A DNA stretch of 39,571 bases, from contig NZ_JAAOMP010000040.1 of assembly GCF_018853815.1 (NCBI RefSeq), positions 1 through 39,571 of the forward strand, read 5' to 3'. A program made the position numbers and the translations under genes. Under the pieces are notes generated by a model. The model made no database searches and was not told the origin of the DNA. It worked only from the letters and a program-made list of their open reading frames with translations. This DNA comes from Acidithiobacillus sulfurivorans (GTDB lineage Bacteria > Pseudomonadota > Gammaproteobacteria > Acidithiobacillales > Acidithiobacillaceae). Shown here piece after piece: positions 19,559 through 28,449 of the stretch. The stretch's first letter is position 1. Every line of letters starts with the position of its first letter.

Positions 19559-20545
19559 TCAGGCACCCATGATCGGAACGCGCAGATGGGTGCCTGCTGG
19601 CTCTTCACCATGAGGAAGATTATTGGCAAGGCGAAGTGCTTCAACACTGAGGCCATAACGACGCGCGACTTCCGAGAGGGTTTCATGATGGCCCAGAATA
19701 TGATTGGCCGATGACCAACGGCTATCAGTGGGTGGTGCCTTCACAAAGTGGGCAACAATGGCATCGTGCATACTGCGCGCAAGGGTCTGACGAAATTCCG
19801 GGTCACGCAGTCGCTGTTCTTCCTGCGGATTGGAAATAAAGGCGGTCTCGACCAACATGGAGGGCACATCGGGCGCACGCAGCACCACAAAGTTAGCATG
19901 TTGCACGGCCGCATTATGTAGCCCTTCCACCCCCACCAGCCCGCGAATCATCACATCCGCAGCCGCTGCCGCAGCATTCATGGCAGCCGTCTGAGTCATA
20001 TTGATCAATACTTCATTGAGCATAGGATTCGGGCTGCCTGCAGGTAACTTGCTCAGTAAGGGGTCTGCTGCATTTTGGGTTTTCGCCAGCCAGCGCGCAG
20101 CGGCATTGCTGGCGCCCTTCCCTGACAATGCCCAGACCGTTGAGCCCCGCACGTCGGGGTCAGGAAAAGCATCCGCATGAATGGAAATAAACAAATCTGC
20201 CCGATGTTGCGAACCCAGATGCATACGTGACAACAGCGGAATATATTGATCCGTATGCCGGGTCATGACGACCTGTATCCCCGGAGTTTCACGCAAACGT
20301 TGGGCCAGAGTAAGGCCTACGTCGAGCACCACGTCTTTTTCCCGGGTGCCACGCAAACCAACCGCGCCAGGGTCGTGGCCTCCATGCCCAGGATCCAGGC
20401 AAACCACAATGGGACGTTCTTTCGATCGGCTGAGCAGGAAATTGCCCGCATCAGCCATTTTCCAGGTTCCGAGCAGAGCTCCACCCAGAGCTAACTGCTG
20501 AAGAAATTGACGCCGATTGGAATAAGTTCTGGATGAATCACTCAC
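19559..20545 (-). CDS. N-acetylmuramoyl-L-alanine amidase (AmiC-type) with LysM
   Basis: Periplasmic zinc amidase that cleaves the stem peptide from MurNAc during cell separation. 328 aa: N-terminal Tat-like signal (NRRQFLQQLALGGALL, residues 10-25), Amidase_3 domain from about 46 with DPGHGGHDPG (H54), REKDVVLDV (E69), SIHADA (third zinc ligand) and the catalytic Glu in MLVETAFISNP, then a C-terminal LysM-like segment (about 278-325) that would bind peptidoglycan. GTG start at 20545 with GGGGG 6-7 bases upstream. It lacks the N-terminal AMIN domain usual in E. coli AmiC, so division-site targeting may depend on the LysM. Confidence 0.92.
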   Translation of the reverse strand: MSDSSRTYSNRRQFLQQLALGGALLGTWKMADAGNFLLSRSKERPIVVCLDPGHGGHDPGAVGLRGTREKDVVLDVGLTLAQRLRETPGIQVVMTRHTDQYIPLLSRMHLGSQHRADLFISIHADAFPDPDVRGSTVWALSGKGASNAAARWLAKTQNAADPLLSKLPAGSPNPMLNEVLINMTQTAAMNAAAAAADVMIRGLVGVEGLHNAAVQHANFVVLRAPDVPSMLVETAFISNPQEEQRLRDPEFRQTLARSMHDAIVAHFVKAPPTDSRWSSANHILGHHETLSEVARRYGLSVEALRLANNLPHGEEPAGTHLRVPIMGA

Positions 20546-20659
20546 AACACGCCCCCAACTTATTTTAAAATCTCAAGTTATAGGGGTAATTTAGTGTTTA
20601 TTCGAAAGAAGTCAAGATAGATAGATGATGGCTTACACTTTTACTGGATGAATTCTGAT

Positions 20660-21094
20660 CTAGACACCCTGAGCCCCGAGCCAGCGCTGAATATCAGCAG
20701 CGCCCATGGCACCACTGACCCGCGCGTGTTCCTTGCCATTTTTGAAAAGAACCATGCTGGGAATAGAGCGGATCTGGAAACGCGCCCCTAAAGACTGCTC
20801 TTCTTCCGTATTGACCTTGGCAAAAAGCACGCGGCCACGCAAAGTTCGTCCAGCCTGCTCAAACTGCGGAGCCATACTGCGGCATGGACCACACCAGGGG
20901 GCCCAAAAGTCTACCAATACGGGTAATTCATTTTTCTGGATGTACGTATTGAAGCGTGCGGCAGCCAGATTAACCGGATGGTCTGGCAAAATTTCAGCAT
21001 GACACTTGCCGCATTTGGCTTTATCACCCAAACGCTCCTGCGGTACCCGATTCAGGCTTCCACAGGAAGGACAAACTACCATTAATCCTGTCAT
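20660..21094 (-). CDS. trxC: Thioredoxin 2
   Basis: Cytoplasmic disulfide reductase, 144 aa. An N-terminal zinc ribbon (C8, C11, C28, C31: CPSCG and CGKC) precedes a thioredoxin fold with the WCGPC active site (C68, C71) and the cis-proline loop IRSIPSMVLF. The extra zinc ribbon separates TrxC from Trx1 and is linked to oxidative-stress resistance in E. coli. ATG 21094 with GGAG 7 bases upstream. Last gene of the run from arsR and the RND pump, 26 bp after grxC. Confidence 0.94.
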   Translation of the reverse strand: MTGLMVVCPSCGSLNRVPQERLGDKAKCGKCHAEILPDHPVNLAAARFNTYIQKNELPVLVDFWAPWCGPCRSMAPQFEQAGRTLRGRVLFAKVNTEEEQSLGARFQIRSIPSMVLFKNGKEHARVSGAMGAADIQRWLGAQGV

Positions 21095-21120
21095 TTTCTT
21101 CTCCCAATCCGCCTTGCCAG

Positions 21121-21399
21121 CTATTCCTGGGGTGCAGCCTGCAGGAGAGCGTCCAGGGCCCCACGATGATTCAGGGCCGCCAGATCATCAGAACCACCCA
21201 CATGCTGACCATTGATGAAAATCTGCGGTACGGTGTGCCTTCCGTGGGCTCGCTGCTGCATTTCCCGACGTAAGGCCGGGTTGTGATCCACCCGAATAAT
21301 TTGTGGATTGACGCCTTTACTCCTCAGCAAGGCTTCCGCGCGATGGCAATAAGGGCAGGTTCCCGTAGCATACACCAACACTTCGGCAGCCACTTTCAT
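21121..21399 (-). CDS. grxC: Glutaredoxin 3
   Basis: 92-aa glutathione-dependent thiol reductase. The dithiol active site CPYC is at C15-C18, followed by the glutathione-binding TVPQIFINGQHVGG segment with the cis-proline and GG-x-D loop. The start overlaps the rhodanese stop by 4 bases (ATGA), so the two are made together. The combination points to handling of protein or glutathione persulfides and disulfides. Confidence 0.93.
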   Translation of the reverse strand: MKVAAEVLVYATGTCPYCHRAEALLRSKGVNPQIIRVDHNPALRREMQQRAHGRHTVPQIFINGQHVGGSDDLAALNHRGALDALLQAAPQE

Positions 21400-21821
21400 T
21401 TTTCGACCGGTAATCCAGCACCCCGCCAGGCACCAATACCACCCTTGAGGCTGTAGATTTTATCAAAGCCCGCTTTTTTCAGACTTGCAGCAGCCCGAGC
21501 CGAACGCATTCCGCTGGCGCACTGGCAGATGACATGATGACCACGATGCTTTTCCAAATCTTTCATATACTTGGGAAGATCTCCCAGGGGAATATGACGG
21601 GCACCGGGGAGATGCCCCTGAGCCCATTCATTTTGTTCGCGCACATCAATGACCACAGCTTCTTCATGGTTAATCAACTGAACCGCCGTTTTCGCATCTA
21701 CCTCACTGATTCCTGCTGCCTTGCGCGTCAGTGGGCCTTTAAAAATCATGACGATCAAGGCTACTGCTGCCAGCAAAAGCGGCCATTGCGCCTCGACGAA
21801 GGTGAGAATTTTGGCTTCCAT
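21396..21821 (-). CDS. Membrane-anchored rhodanese (sulfurtransferase)
   Basis: 141 aa: one N-terminal membrane helix (residues 12-27, PLLLAAVALIVMIF), then a single rhodanese domain. The catalytic loop CASGMRS has the persulfide-forming Cys at 101; a second Cys sits two residues before it (C99). It moves sulfane sulfur between thiols at the inner face of the membrane. It lies between the DUF2892 gene (3 bp gap) and grxC (4 bp overlap). In E. coli YgaP, rhodanese and DUF2892 are one protein; here they are adjacent genes. Confidence 0.92.
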   Translation of the reverse strand: MEAKILTFVEAQWPLLLAAVALIVMIFKGPLTRKAAGISEVDAKTAVQLINHEEAVVIDVREQNEWAQGHLPGARHIPLGDLPKYMKDLEKHRGHHVICQCASGMRSARAAASLKKAGFDKIYSLKGGIGAWRGAGLPVEK

Positions 21822-21824
21822 GAA

Positions 21825-22046
21825 TTATCTCCCGCAGGACCCTGAACCCGGCACACCCAGCTTCAGTAAAATTTTGTCCAGCGGGCAGAAACAAGTGAAA
21901 CCGCTCTGCAACAAATTGAAACCGACAAAGAGCGTAAATGCCAGGAACCACTCACTGACAAATATCGGGCTGGCCGGGGCACCCAAAACTACACTCACCA
22001 GAACAAAAAACCCGGCAACCACACGTACCCAACGTTCTGTATTCAT
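21825..22046 (-). CDS. DUF2892 (YgaP-type transmembrane) protein
   Basis: 73-aa inner-membrane protein with two hydrophobic helices, an N-terminal [11 protein letters not shown] start and the C-terminal [15 protein letters not shown] motif typical of DUF2892. The same domain forms the membrane part of E. coli YgaP. Several cysteines face one end and may relay sulfane sulfur. It is 6 bp after the RND gene and 3 bp before the rhodanese gene. Confidence 0.88.
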   Translation of the reverse strand: MNTERWVRVVAGFFVLVSVVLGAPASPIFVSEWFLAFTLFVGFNLLQSGFTCFCPLDKILLKLGVPGSGSCGR

Positions 22047-22052
22047 TTTCTG

Positions 22053-25000
22053 TTAAATCCTCTGCGTCTGCTTTTCAAGGCGCCGCTCCCACAAAAAGTA
22101 TAAAAGCGGAATCACCACCAATGTCAGCAGTGTGGAGGCGAAGGTGCCAAAAATCAAGGAAACCGCCAGACCACCAAATACCGGATCGGTCACCATAATG
22201 GCCGAGCCGAACATGATGGCCAGAGCCGTCAGCAAAATCGGGCGAAACCGCACTGCCCCCGCCTGCAACACAGCCTCTTCAAGCGCGTAGCCCTGACGCC
22301 GATAATCAATAATAAAATCAATTAACAACAAGGAGTTTCGCACCACCACACCGGCCAGCGCAATGACACCAATCATGGAAGTCGCATTAAAGGGTGTATT
22401 CAACAACCAGTGTCCGGGAAACACCCCAATCAGGGTCATCGGAATGGCCCCCATGACAATGACCGGCATCATAAAAGACTGATAATAAGCCACCAACATC
22501 AGATAGATGAACACCAGGGCCACAATGAATGCTGCGCCCAGATCGCGAAACACATCCAGAGTCAGGCGCATATCCCCCCCCCAGAGAATCTGGTAGTGGG
22601 TAATATCATTAGGCTGGGCAGGCGTGAAGCCCAGATTGCCAGTGGTCAGATGGACACCGTCAATGTGCTGATCATCCAGCCAGTGATTCAGGCTCAGGAC
22701 GGCGTACACCGGGCTTGAACCAATCAGATCGCCGGTCACATAGACCACCGGATGTTGGTCCCGATCATAAATCGGTTTGGCCAGAGTGGTTTTCTGGATC
22801 TGGACAATACTGGACAAGGCCACCTCTTGCCCCTGACTGTTGCGAATATGCAGATCAAGAATCTGCTGACGCCAGGCACGATCCTGGGGGGGAACCCGCA
22901 AAATGATATCTACCGGTTCCCGGGCTGAAGGATCATGCAAGGCACCGAGCTTGGTGCCCGCAATATAGTCATGTACCAGCTCAGCCACTTGTACCGGGGC
23001 CACTCCAGCGAGCATGGCCTTTTGCCGATCTACATGAATCCGGTATTCGGGCACGCTCGCTGTCACCGAATCATCCACGTTAATCATGTCGTACACTTTC
23101 CGGAAGTGCTGCTCTACCGTCCCGGCCAACTCCCGCAACTTTTGGTAATTCGGGCCATAAAGCTCTGCCACCACCTGGGCACGCACGGGGGGCCCCGGCG
23201 GAACCTCAAAAATCTTGATAACGGCCTGGGGGAAACGACTGCGCACGCTCTGCAGGGCTTTATACACCTCCACAGCCACCGTATGAGACATGGGGCGTTC
23301 ATCACGCGGTACCAGATTGATTTGTATCTGGGCGTAATTACTGCCTTCGCGCATCATGTCACCACGTACCAGCCCCGCAAAATCCACCGGGGCAGAACGT
23401 CCCAAATACGTCTGGAAGTTTTCTATGTAATGATTATGACTGAGGACATCACCTACCGCTTGCGCCACCTGACCGGTGGCGTCCAATGCAGTCCCTGCGG
23501 GTGTATCCACCTGAATCATGAAATCACTGACATTACCTTCCGGGAGCATCTTCAAATTGACACCCATGGCACTGAGGGGGCCATTCATACCCTGAGGACG
23601 GACAAATTGCCATAAGGGCATCAACATGGCCAACAACAGCAACACCACGACAATCAGGAAGAATATATTGCGGCGGCCAGAAGACTCGAGCAATGGCGTC
23701 ACTACGCGCAAATACCCCCTTTGCAGCGCATCCTGCGGAGACTGGCTAGCATCCTGTTCTGGGTCATGTCCCGCCTGGGAATAGGTATCTGCCGCCTTGG
23801 CAGCCTTCTTGCGCAGAAAACGATACGCACCCCAGGGAACTACCGTATAAGCCAACAGCACCGAAGCAATCATGGCAATGGGCACGAAAATCGGGATCGG
23901 CAGCATGAAAGGACCCATCATGCCGGTGACAAAAGCCATCGGCACAAAAGCCAGAATGACCGCTAACGTAGCAATGTTGGTAGGATTGCCAATCTCATTG
24001 GTCGCATGAATCACGCAGTTGGCAAAATCACCTTTGGCACAACCGTGCAAATGACGGTGAATATTTTCAATCACCACAATTCCGCCATCTACCAGTAATC
24101 CCAACGATAAAATCAGAGCGAACAGGGTAATCCGGTTGATAGTCTGGCCCAGCAACCAGCCGATGCCCAATACCACTCCCAAAGTCAGGGGCACCGTCAA
24201 AATAACAATACCGGCTTCCCGCCAACCCAGGAAAATCATCAAGATGATGGCCACCACTCCGACAGCAATGCTGAGATGTTCAAACAGGGTACTGACGGCA
24301 TCATCAGCTCGGGCGCCGTAGTCCCGGGTAATGGTGACATGCACACCCTGGGGCAAAGCTTCCTGCTCAAGACGGTTCAGCTTGGCCTTGATGGCGTCTG
24401 CTACCGTGACGGCATTGGTTCCTGGGCGCTTGGCCAGAGTAATGGTTACTGCTGGCATATTTGTTCCGGCCGGCAGCTGCATACGGTTCGCCAACCCGGC
24501 GGTATTACTGGTAGCGGTGTGACCTTCCGCCGCACCTTCCTCAATACGTGCCACATTTTTCAGAAAGATGGGTTGGCCATCATGACTGCCGATAATCACA
24601 TTACCGACATCTTGCGCTGAACCCAGTGCGCCATTGATGCGCAGAGGAATTTCGTGATTGTCGTTGACCAGATTGCCGCCGGGCAAAATCACATTGTTTC
24701 CCTGCAGGGATTGTTCGATATTTTTCAGACTGAGACCGGCACTCGCGAGCTTGGCGGGATTGAGCCAGACATTGACCGCCTGCCTACCTCCACCAATGAG
24801 GGTAGCATTAGCCACATCGGGCACATTCTGCAATTGATCCATCAAGCGGGTGCCCACTTGACGCAAGGCCACAGGCGTCAAGTGTGATGTACTTAAAGTT
24901 ACCGTCATGATGGGAACATCATTGATCCCTATGGACTTGACCAGAGGCTGCTCCGTCCCCGGCGGCATTTTGTCCATATTACGGCTGAGCTGGTTGTACA

Positions 25001-25352
25001 CCTCCAGCAGGCTTTTTTCTTCATTGGCCCCCACCTGAAATTCCACGGTGACAATACCCATGTCATTTACGGAGTAACCAAAGGTATGATGCACCCCCGG
25101 TAGGGAAGCCATCAGCGCTTCCAATGGACGGATGACTAAATTGTGGATCTCCTCACTGTTGGAACCGGGGCGCATGACGAAAATTTCTGCTGCCGGAACC
25201 ACAATCTCGGGATTGTAAAGACGCGGGGTCACCGTAACCGCCAGAAGCCCGAACAGGGCAATGGCAATCATGATGAGCACCGTAATTTTGGATTGGTAAA
25301 AAGACTGAGCCAGCCGCCCGGCCAAATTCATTTTTTGCTGCTGATCAGCCAT
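22053..25352 (-). CDS. RND efflux permease (AcrB-like)
   Basis: 1099-aa proton-driven inner-membrane pump with the twofold RND layout: TM1 near residues 22-40, a large porter domain, TM2-6, a hydrophilic loop, TM7, a second porter domain, TM8-12. The TM4 motif reads LGLLVDGGIVVIENI, so only one of the two Asp residues of the AcrB relay remains (DG in place of DD). A roughly 40-residue charged linker follows TM6. Start ATG 25352 has GGAG 7 bases upstream and overlaps the membrane-fusion gene by 8 bases; the longer frame to 25397 is unlikely. Substrate unknown; the gene company (ArsR, rhodanese, DUF2892, thiol reductases) suggests a sulfur compound or metal-thiol species. Confidence 0.92.
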   Translation of the reverse strand: MADQQQKMNLAGRLAQSFYQSKITVLIMIAIALFGLLAVTVTPRLYNPEIVVPAAEIFVMRPGSNSEEIHNLVIRPLEALMASLPGVHHTFGYSVNDMGIVTVEFQVGANEEKSLLEVYNQLSRNMDKMPPGTEQPLVKSIGINDVPIMTVTLSTSHLTPVALRQVGTRLMDQLQNVPDVANATLIGGGRQAVNVWLNPAKLASAGLSLKNIEQSLQGNNVILPGGNLVNDNHEIPLRINGALGSAQDVGNVIIGSHDGQPIFLKNVARIEEGAAEGHTATSNTAGLANRMQLPAGTNMPAVTITLAKRPGTNAVTVADAIKAKLNRLEQEALPQGVHVTITRDYGARADDAVSTLFEHLSIAVGVVAIILMIFLGWREAGIVILTVPLTLGVVLGIGWLLGQTINRITLFALILSLGLLVDGGIVVIENIHRHLHGCAKGDFANCVIHATNEIGNPTNIATLAVILAFVPMAFVTGMMGPFMLPIPIFVPIAMIASVLLAYTVVPWGAYRFLRKKAAKAADTYSQAGHDPEQDASQSPQDALQRGYLRVVTPLLESSGRRNIFFLIVVVLLLLAMLMPLWQFVRPQGMNGPLSAMGVNLKMLPEGNVSDFMIQVDTPAGTALDATGQVAQAVGDVLSHNHYIENFQTYLGRSAPVDFAGLVRGDMMREGSNYAQIQINLVPRDERPMSHTVAVEVYKALQSVRSRFPQAVIKIFEVPPGPPVRAQVVAELYGPNYQKLRELAGTVEQHFRKVYDMINVDDSVTASVPEYRIHVDRQKAMLAGVAPVQVAELVHDYIAGTKLGALHDPSAREPVDIILRVPPQDRAWRQQILDLHIRNSQGQEVALSSIVQIQKTTLAKPIYDRDQHPVVYVTGDLIGSSPVYAVLSLNHWLDDQHIDGVHLTTGNLGFTPAQPNDITHYQILWGGDMRLTLDVFRDLGAAFIVALVFIYLMLVAYYQSFMMPVIVMGAIPMTLIGVFPGHWLLNTPFNATSMIGVIALAGVVVRNSLLLIDFIIDYRRQGYALEEAVLQAGAVRFRPILLTALAIMFGSAIMVTDPVFGGLAVSLIFGTFASTLLTLVVIPLLYFLWERRLEKQTQRI

Positions 25353-26424
25353 GGGCTGCTCCGGCCTTGATGTAATCACCATTGTTGACTGCAGCAAGAT
25401 TACCCGTCACCACGGTTTCTCCGGCACTCAGGCCGGCCAGAATTTCTACCCCATCTGGTGTTTGCGGACCGGGACGAACCATACGGTAATGCGCAATGCC
25501 ATGCGCATCTACAACAAACACCCCCGGAATACCCGCACGATCCAGCAACGCGTTGGCAGGCACTGCAATAATCTGACGGGCTGCCAGCGGTGCCGCAACG
25601 GTCACATAATCTCCTGCCTGAAGATGACTATCGGCTGGCAGACTCAGCTTGACGGTGTGGGCATGGGTCATGGCATCTGCCGCGTTGACCATATCCAGCA
25701 CCGTCGCGGGGATCCGCTGGCCGTCCGCAAGCACGCTGAGAGTCTGACCAATTTTCAGGCTGCGGTATAAAGCACTGCCAGCGGCAAAGCGCACTTCCAG
25801 TTGAATGGTATTGGCCAAAGTAAGCACTGGCTGACCCGGCGAGGCCATATCGCCATTTTGGGCCTGTTTATTGATAATGGTTCCGGAAAACGGTGCGGTT
25901 ACCCGAGCGTAACGCATCTGGGCCTGAGCGCTGGCAATGCCCGCACGCGCAGCAGCGGCACGCGCCTGAGCCATGGCATAGGCCGACTTCACCTGATCCC
26001 ACTGCTTTTCAGGAATCGCCTGCTGGGCATACAGGGCTTTGAAGCGATCATAGTTGGAACGGGCATCGCTGAGATTGGATTGCGCCTCGGCAAGGCCCGC
26101 CTGGGCCTGCTGTACCTGGGCCTGCACATCCGTTGGATCGACCTCAAAAAGGAGCTGCCCAGCTTTGACTGCCTGACCTTCGCGTAGATCCAGATAACGA
26201 ATATAACCACTGAGACGCGAGCTGATTTGCACCTGCTGGGCAGCAGTCACCGTGCCTGGGACCTGACTATAAGCGGCCATATTCTTCCCCCCAATCTGCA
26301 TGACCGGAGCACTCACGCTGTGATGCACAGCCGGGGTCTGGGGAGGGGATTTACTGCAGGCAGCCAAGCCAGCACTGGCCAAAACAATGGCTGATAGCAT
26401 GACGGTGCGTTTCAAGGTCAACAT
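25345..26424 (-). CDS. RND periplasmic adaptor (membrane-fusion protein)
   Basis: 359-aa lipoprotein that links the RND pump to the outer-membrane channel. Lipobox LAAC (Cys23) ends the signal peptide. The lipoyl half-motif SRLSGYIRYLDLREGQAVKAGQLLFEVDP is followed by an alpha-hairpin rich in Ala and Gln (about residues 100-165) and the returning half (RVTAPFSGTIINKQAQNGDMASPGQPV). A beta-barrel and membrane-proximal domain complete the fold. It overlaps tolC by 1 base upstream and the pump by 8 bases downstream. Confidence 0.93.
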   Translation of the reverse strand: MLTLKRTVMLSAIVLASAGLAACSKSPPQTPAVHHSVSAPVMQIGGKNMAAYSQVPGTVTAAQQVQISSRLSGYIRYLDLREGQAVKAGQLLFEVDPTDVQAQVQQAQAGLAEAQSNLSDARSNYDRFKALYAQQAIPEKQWDQVKSAYAMAQARAAAARAGIASAQAQMRYARVTAPFSGTIINKQAQNGDMASPGQPVLTLANTIQLEVRFAAGSALYRSLKIGQTLSVLADGQRIPATVLDMVNAADAMTHAHTVKLSLPADSHLQAGDYVTVAAPLAARQIIAVPANALLDRAGIPGVFVVDAHGIAHYRMVRPGPQTPDGVEILAGLSAGETVVTGNLAAVNNGDYIKAGAAHG

Positions 26425-27851
26425 CAGGAAGCTCCTTCCACGACGGACACCGGGGCCACGTCGACGATTTCTTGCGGATTCAGTTTACCAATGGCCAGCA
26501 ACAGTGCGGCACGCTGGACAGCCTCGGCATAATCGGCCGATACCAGTTCAGCCCGGGATTGATCCAACTCGGCCTGACCATGGAGCAAGCCGGTAATGGT
26601 TTCAACCCCATTTTCATAACGCAGCCGTACCAGACGCTGGGATTCTTCCATTTGCTGAACAGCCAGGCGGCGCATTTTGACGCGCAGCGCCGCCTCACGC
26701 GCACTGCGCCAGACTTCTGCCACCTGCAAGCGCAGCTTGTTCTGTGCCTCTTGCAAGGTGGCCATAGCCTGCTCGCGTTCGGCCTGCGCCCGATCCATAC
26801 CCCCGCCTCGGGAAAAATCCAGCACATTCCAGGTGACTTCGCCGCCGACGGTATAGGAGGGAGCCGCATTACCCAGCGAGCTGCCATTCCATTCCTGATT
26901 GGCCATGGCGTTCACATGGGGCAGATAGGCTGCACGAGCGACCTGAATGCCATCCTGAGCGGCTTTCAGTTTGTGGCGTAGCGCGACAATGCCGGCATTT
27001 TCTGTAATCGCCTGGCGCTGCAAATCCGGGAGGGAATGAACAGGTAAGGCGGGTTGTACGGGTTTCCCCACGGATAAAGTTTTTTCTTCCGGCCAGCCAA
27101 TCAGAATAGACAGATTTTCCAGAGCATTAGCGTGATCATTTTCTGCGGTCTGAACTGCCAGCTGTGTTTTTTCCAGATTCACCTCAGCCGCCAGCCAATC
27201 GCTTTTGACTAGCACCCCTTTATCCAGAAGCAATTTGCTGGTTTTGACGTAGGATTCAGCGGCCTCCTGGGCTTTATGGGCAACCTGAATGGCGCTTTGG
27301 GCCGCAATGACGCTGTCGTAGGCCTGCAATACTGCAAAAGTCAGCTTTTGGCGAGCCATGATATTACCGCTTTGGGCGGCTTCGAGCATGGCGTGGGCCT
27401 GACTCAGGCGTCCCCAGACTTCACCACCATTCCAGATCGGGATTTCCAACTGGAGTTTGGTGCCGTAGTTATGATAACTACCCGGCAAATTAAGGCCAGC
27501 TGGTGCCACATTGAGGCTGTTGGGATTACTGGGATTAAACTGACTCGCTCCAAAATCATTGAAAGTTGCCTGGCGTTGGGACAACTTCATTCCGAAAACG
27601 GTCAAAGCATTATTGGACTGGCTGGCAGAAAACGAAGCATTCAATTTCGGCAGCAGATGACCACGAGCCTGGGACACCGCCCCCTTGGCTTCTGCCTGCT
27701 CTGCTTTGGCCGCCAGAATCTGCGGATTCTGTTTGAGCGCCATGGCCACACACTGGTTAAAATCTACAGCCTGTGCGGTTATGGCAAAAAAGGTTCCTGA
27801 GACAGCTATTGCAACAAGCGCCAGGGATTTTTTATAGGGACCGTAATGCAT
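26424..27851 (-). CDS. TolC-family outer-membrane efflux protein
   Basis: 475-aa outer-membrane channel of the tripartite pump. A cleaved signal peptide (residues about 6-30, ending AQAVD) precedes two OEP repeats; DFNQCVAMALKQNPQILAAKAE opens the first, and the conserved long helices with Gln/Ala-rich heptads follow. The start ATG at 27851 has GGAG 6 bases upstream; the longer frame to 27881 adds a non-signal stretch. It is the first gene of the pump operon, 190 bp after arsR, with a promoter that carries a palindrome in its spacer. Confidence 0.92.
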   Translation of the reverse strand: MHYGPYKKSLALVAIAVSGTFFAITAQAVDFNQCVAMALKQNPQILAAKAEQAEAKGAVSQARGHLLPKLNASFSASQSNNALTVFGMKLSQRQATFNDFGASQFNPSNPNSLNVAPAGLNLPGSYHNYGTKLQLEIPIWNGGEVWGRLSQAHAMLEAAQSGNIMARQKLTFAVLQAYDSVIAAQSAIQVAHKAQEAAESYVKTSKLLLDKGVLVKSDWLAAEVNLEKTQLAVQTAENDHANALENLSILIGWPEEKTLSVGKPVQPALPVHSLPDLQRQAITENAGIVALRHKLKAAQDGIQVARAAYLPHVNAMANQEWNGSSLGNAAPSYTVGGEVTWNVLDFSRGGGMDRAQAEREQAMATLQEAQNKLRLQVAEVWRSAREAALRVKMRRLAVQQMEESQRLVRLRYENGVETITGLLHGQAELDQSRAELVSADYAEAVQRAALLLAIGKLNPQEIVDVAPVSVVEGAS

Positions 27852-27945
27852 TGATTTCTCCGCCAAACAAAGCCGCCACAAATCAGGTCACGCAGCCATT
27901 ACTAATTGCTTGCGTTTTCTGAAAACCAGCAGGCACAGGCGGCGG

Positions 27946-27975
27946 AGTATATCAGAATATCATCATATTCCACAA
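27946..27975 (-). promoter_or_regulatory. Predicted tolC-operon promoter with palindromic operator
   Basis: Minus strand: TTGTGG (27975-27970), 18-bp spacer, TATACT (27951-27946). The spacer is filled by a palindrome, GAATAT-4-ATATTC (27955-27970), overlapping the last -35 base. This is the position expected for an ArsR-family repressor, and an arsR gene lies directly upstream. Binding is inferred, not shown. Confidence 0.6.
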
Positions 27976-28041
27976 ATGCGCATCAGGCACCGGTTCTTGC
28001 CGTTGCATTCGCTTGCCACTGATTCAGATTTATCCAGAGTT

Positions 28042-28344
28042 TCAGTGGATACTACAGAACACGTCACTCATCATGGAAATCAAGCGCAAAGTACGCGGAT
28101 CACCCACCCGATAATAAACCTTGTTGGCGTCCTTGCGAGCGCGGAGGATATCTTTTTCCCGCAAAATGGCGAGATGCTGAGAAATATTACTCTGCGTGGT
28201 ACCCACTGCGGAGACGATGTCCTGAACACTCATTTCTTCTGAACCCAAAACACAAAGCACCTTGAGGCGCAGGGGGTGGGCCATGGCTTTCAGAGAACGC
28301 GAAGCCTGCTCGATATCCTCTTCCCGGGTTGGTAACTCTTCCAT
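28042..28344 (-). CDS. ArsR-family repressor, persulfide-sensor type
   Basis: 100-aa winged-helix dimer. The recognition helix region is TTQSNISQHLAILREKDIL, preceded by AMAHPLRLKVLCVLGSEEMS, and a wing DANKVYYRVGD. It has two cysteines, C31 in the LKVLC helix and C97 in the last helix (SDVFC), 66 residues apart, the same spacing and context as C41/C107 of Rhodobacter SqrR and of BigR/YgaV, which form a polysulfide bridge to release DNA. The metal-binding CxC of ArsR proper is absent. ATG 28344 has AGAGG upstream; ATG 28371 has none. Likely controls itself and the tolC operon. Confidence 0.88.
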   Translation of the reverse strand: MEELPTREEDIEQASRSLKAMAHPLRLKVLCVLGSEEMSVQDIVSAVGTTQSNISQHLAILREKDILRARKDANKVYYRVGDPRTLRLISMMSDVFCSIH

Positions 28345-28420
28345 ATTCTTGCCTCTTGGTCTATTAACCATCTTATTGACTTTAATTAAAAATCCTTACA
28401 ACGATGCCTGTTTTGCTGCC

Positions 28421-28449
28421 TTGCGTTTTCACCCGCATGCGCTTAGAAT
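28421..28449 (+). promoter_or_regulatory. Promoter of tRNA-Gly
   Basis: TTGCGT (28421-28426), 17-bp spacer, TAGAAT (28444-28449). Transcription would start about 28456, a few bases before the mature 5' end at 28459. A 13-bp inverted repeat overlaps the spacer and the tRNA start. Confidence 0.65.

Noticed and set aside
25353-25397. Longer start for the RND pump
   Set aside because: It overlaps the membrane-fusion gene by 53 bases, lacks a ribosome site, and the ATG at 25352 has GGAG at proper spacing.
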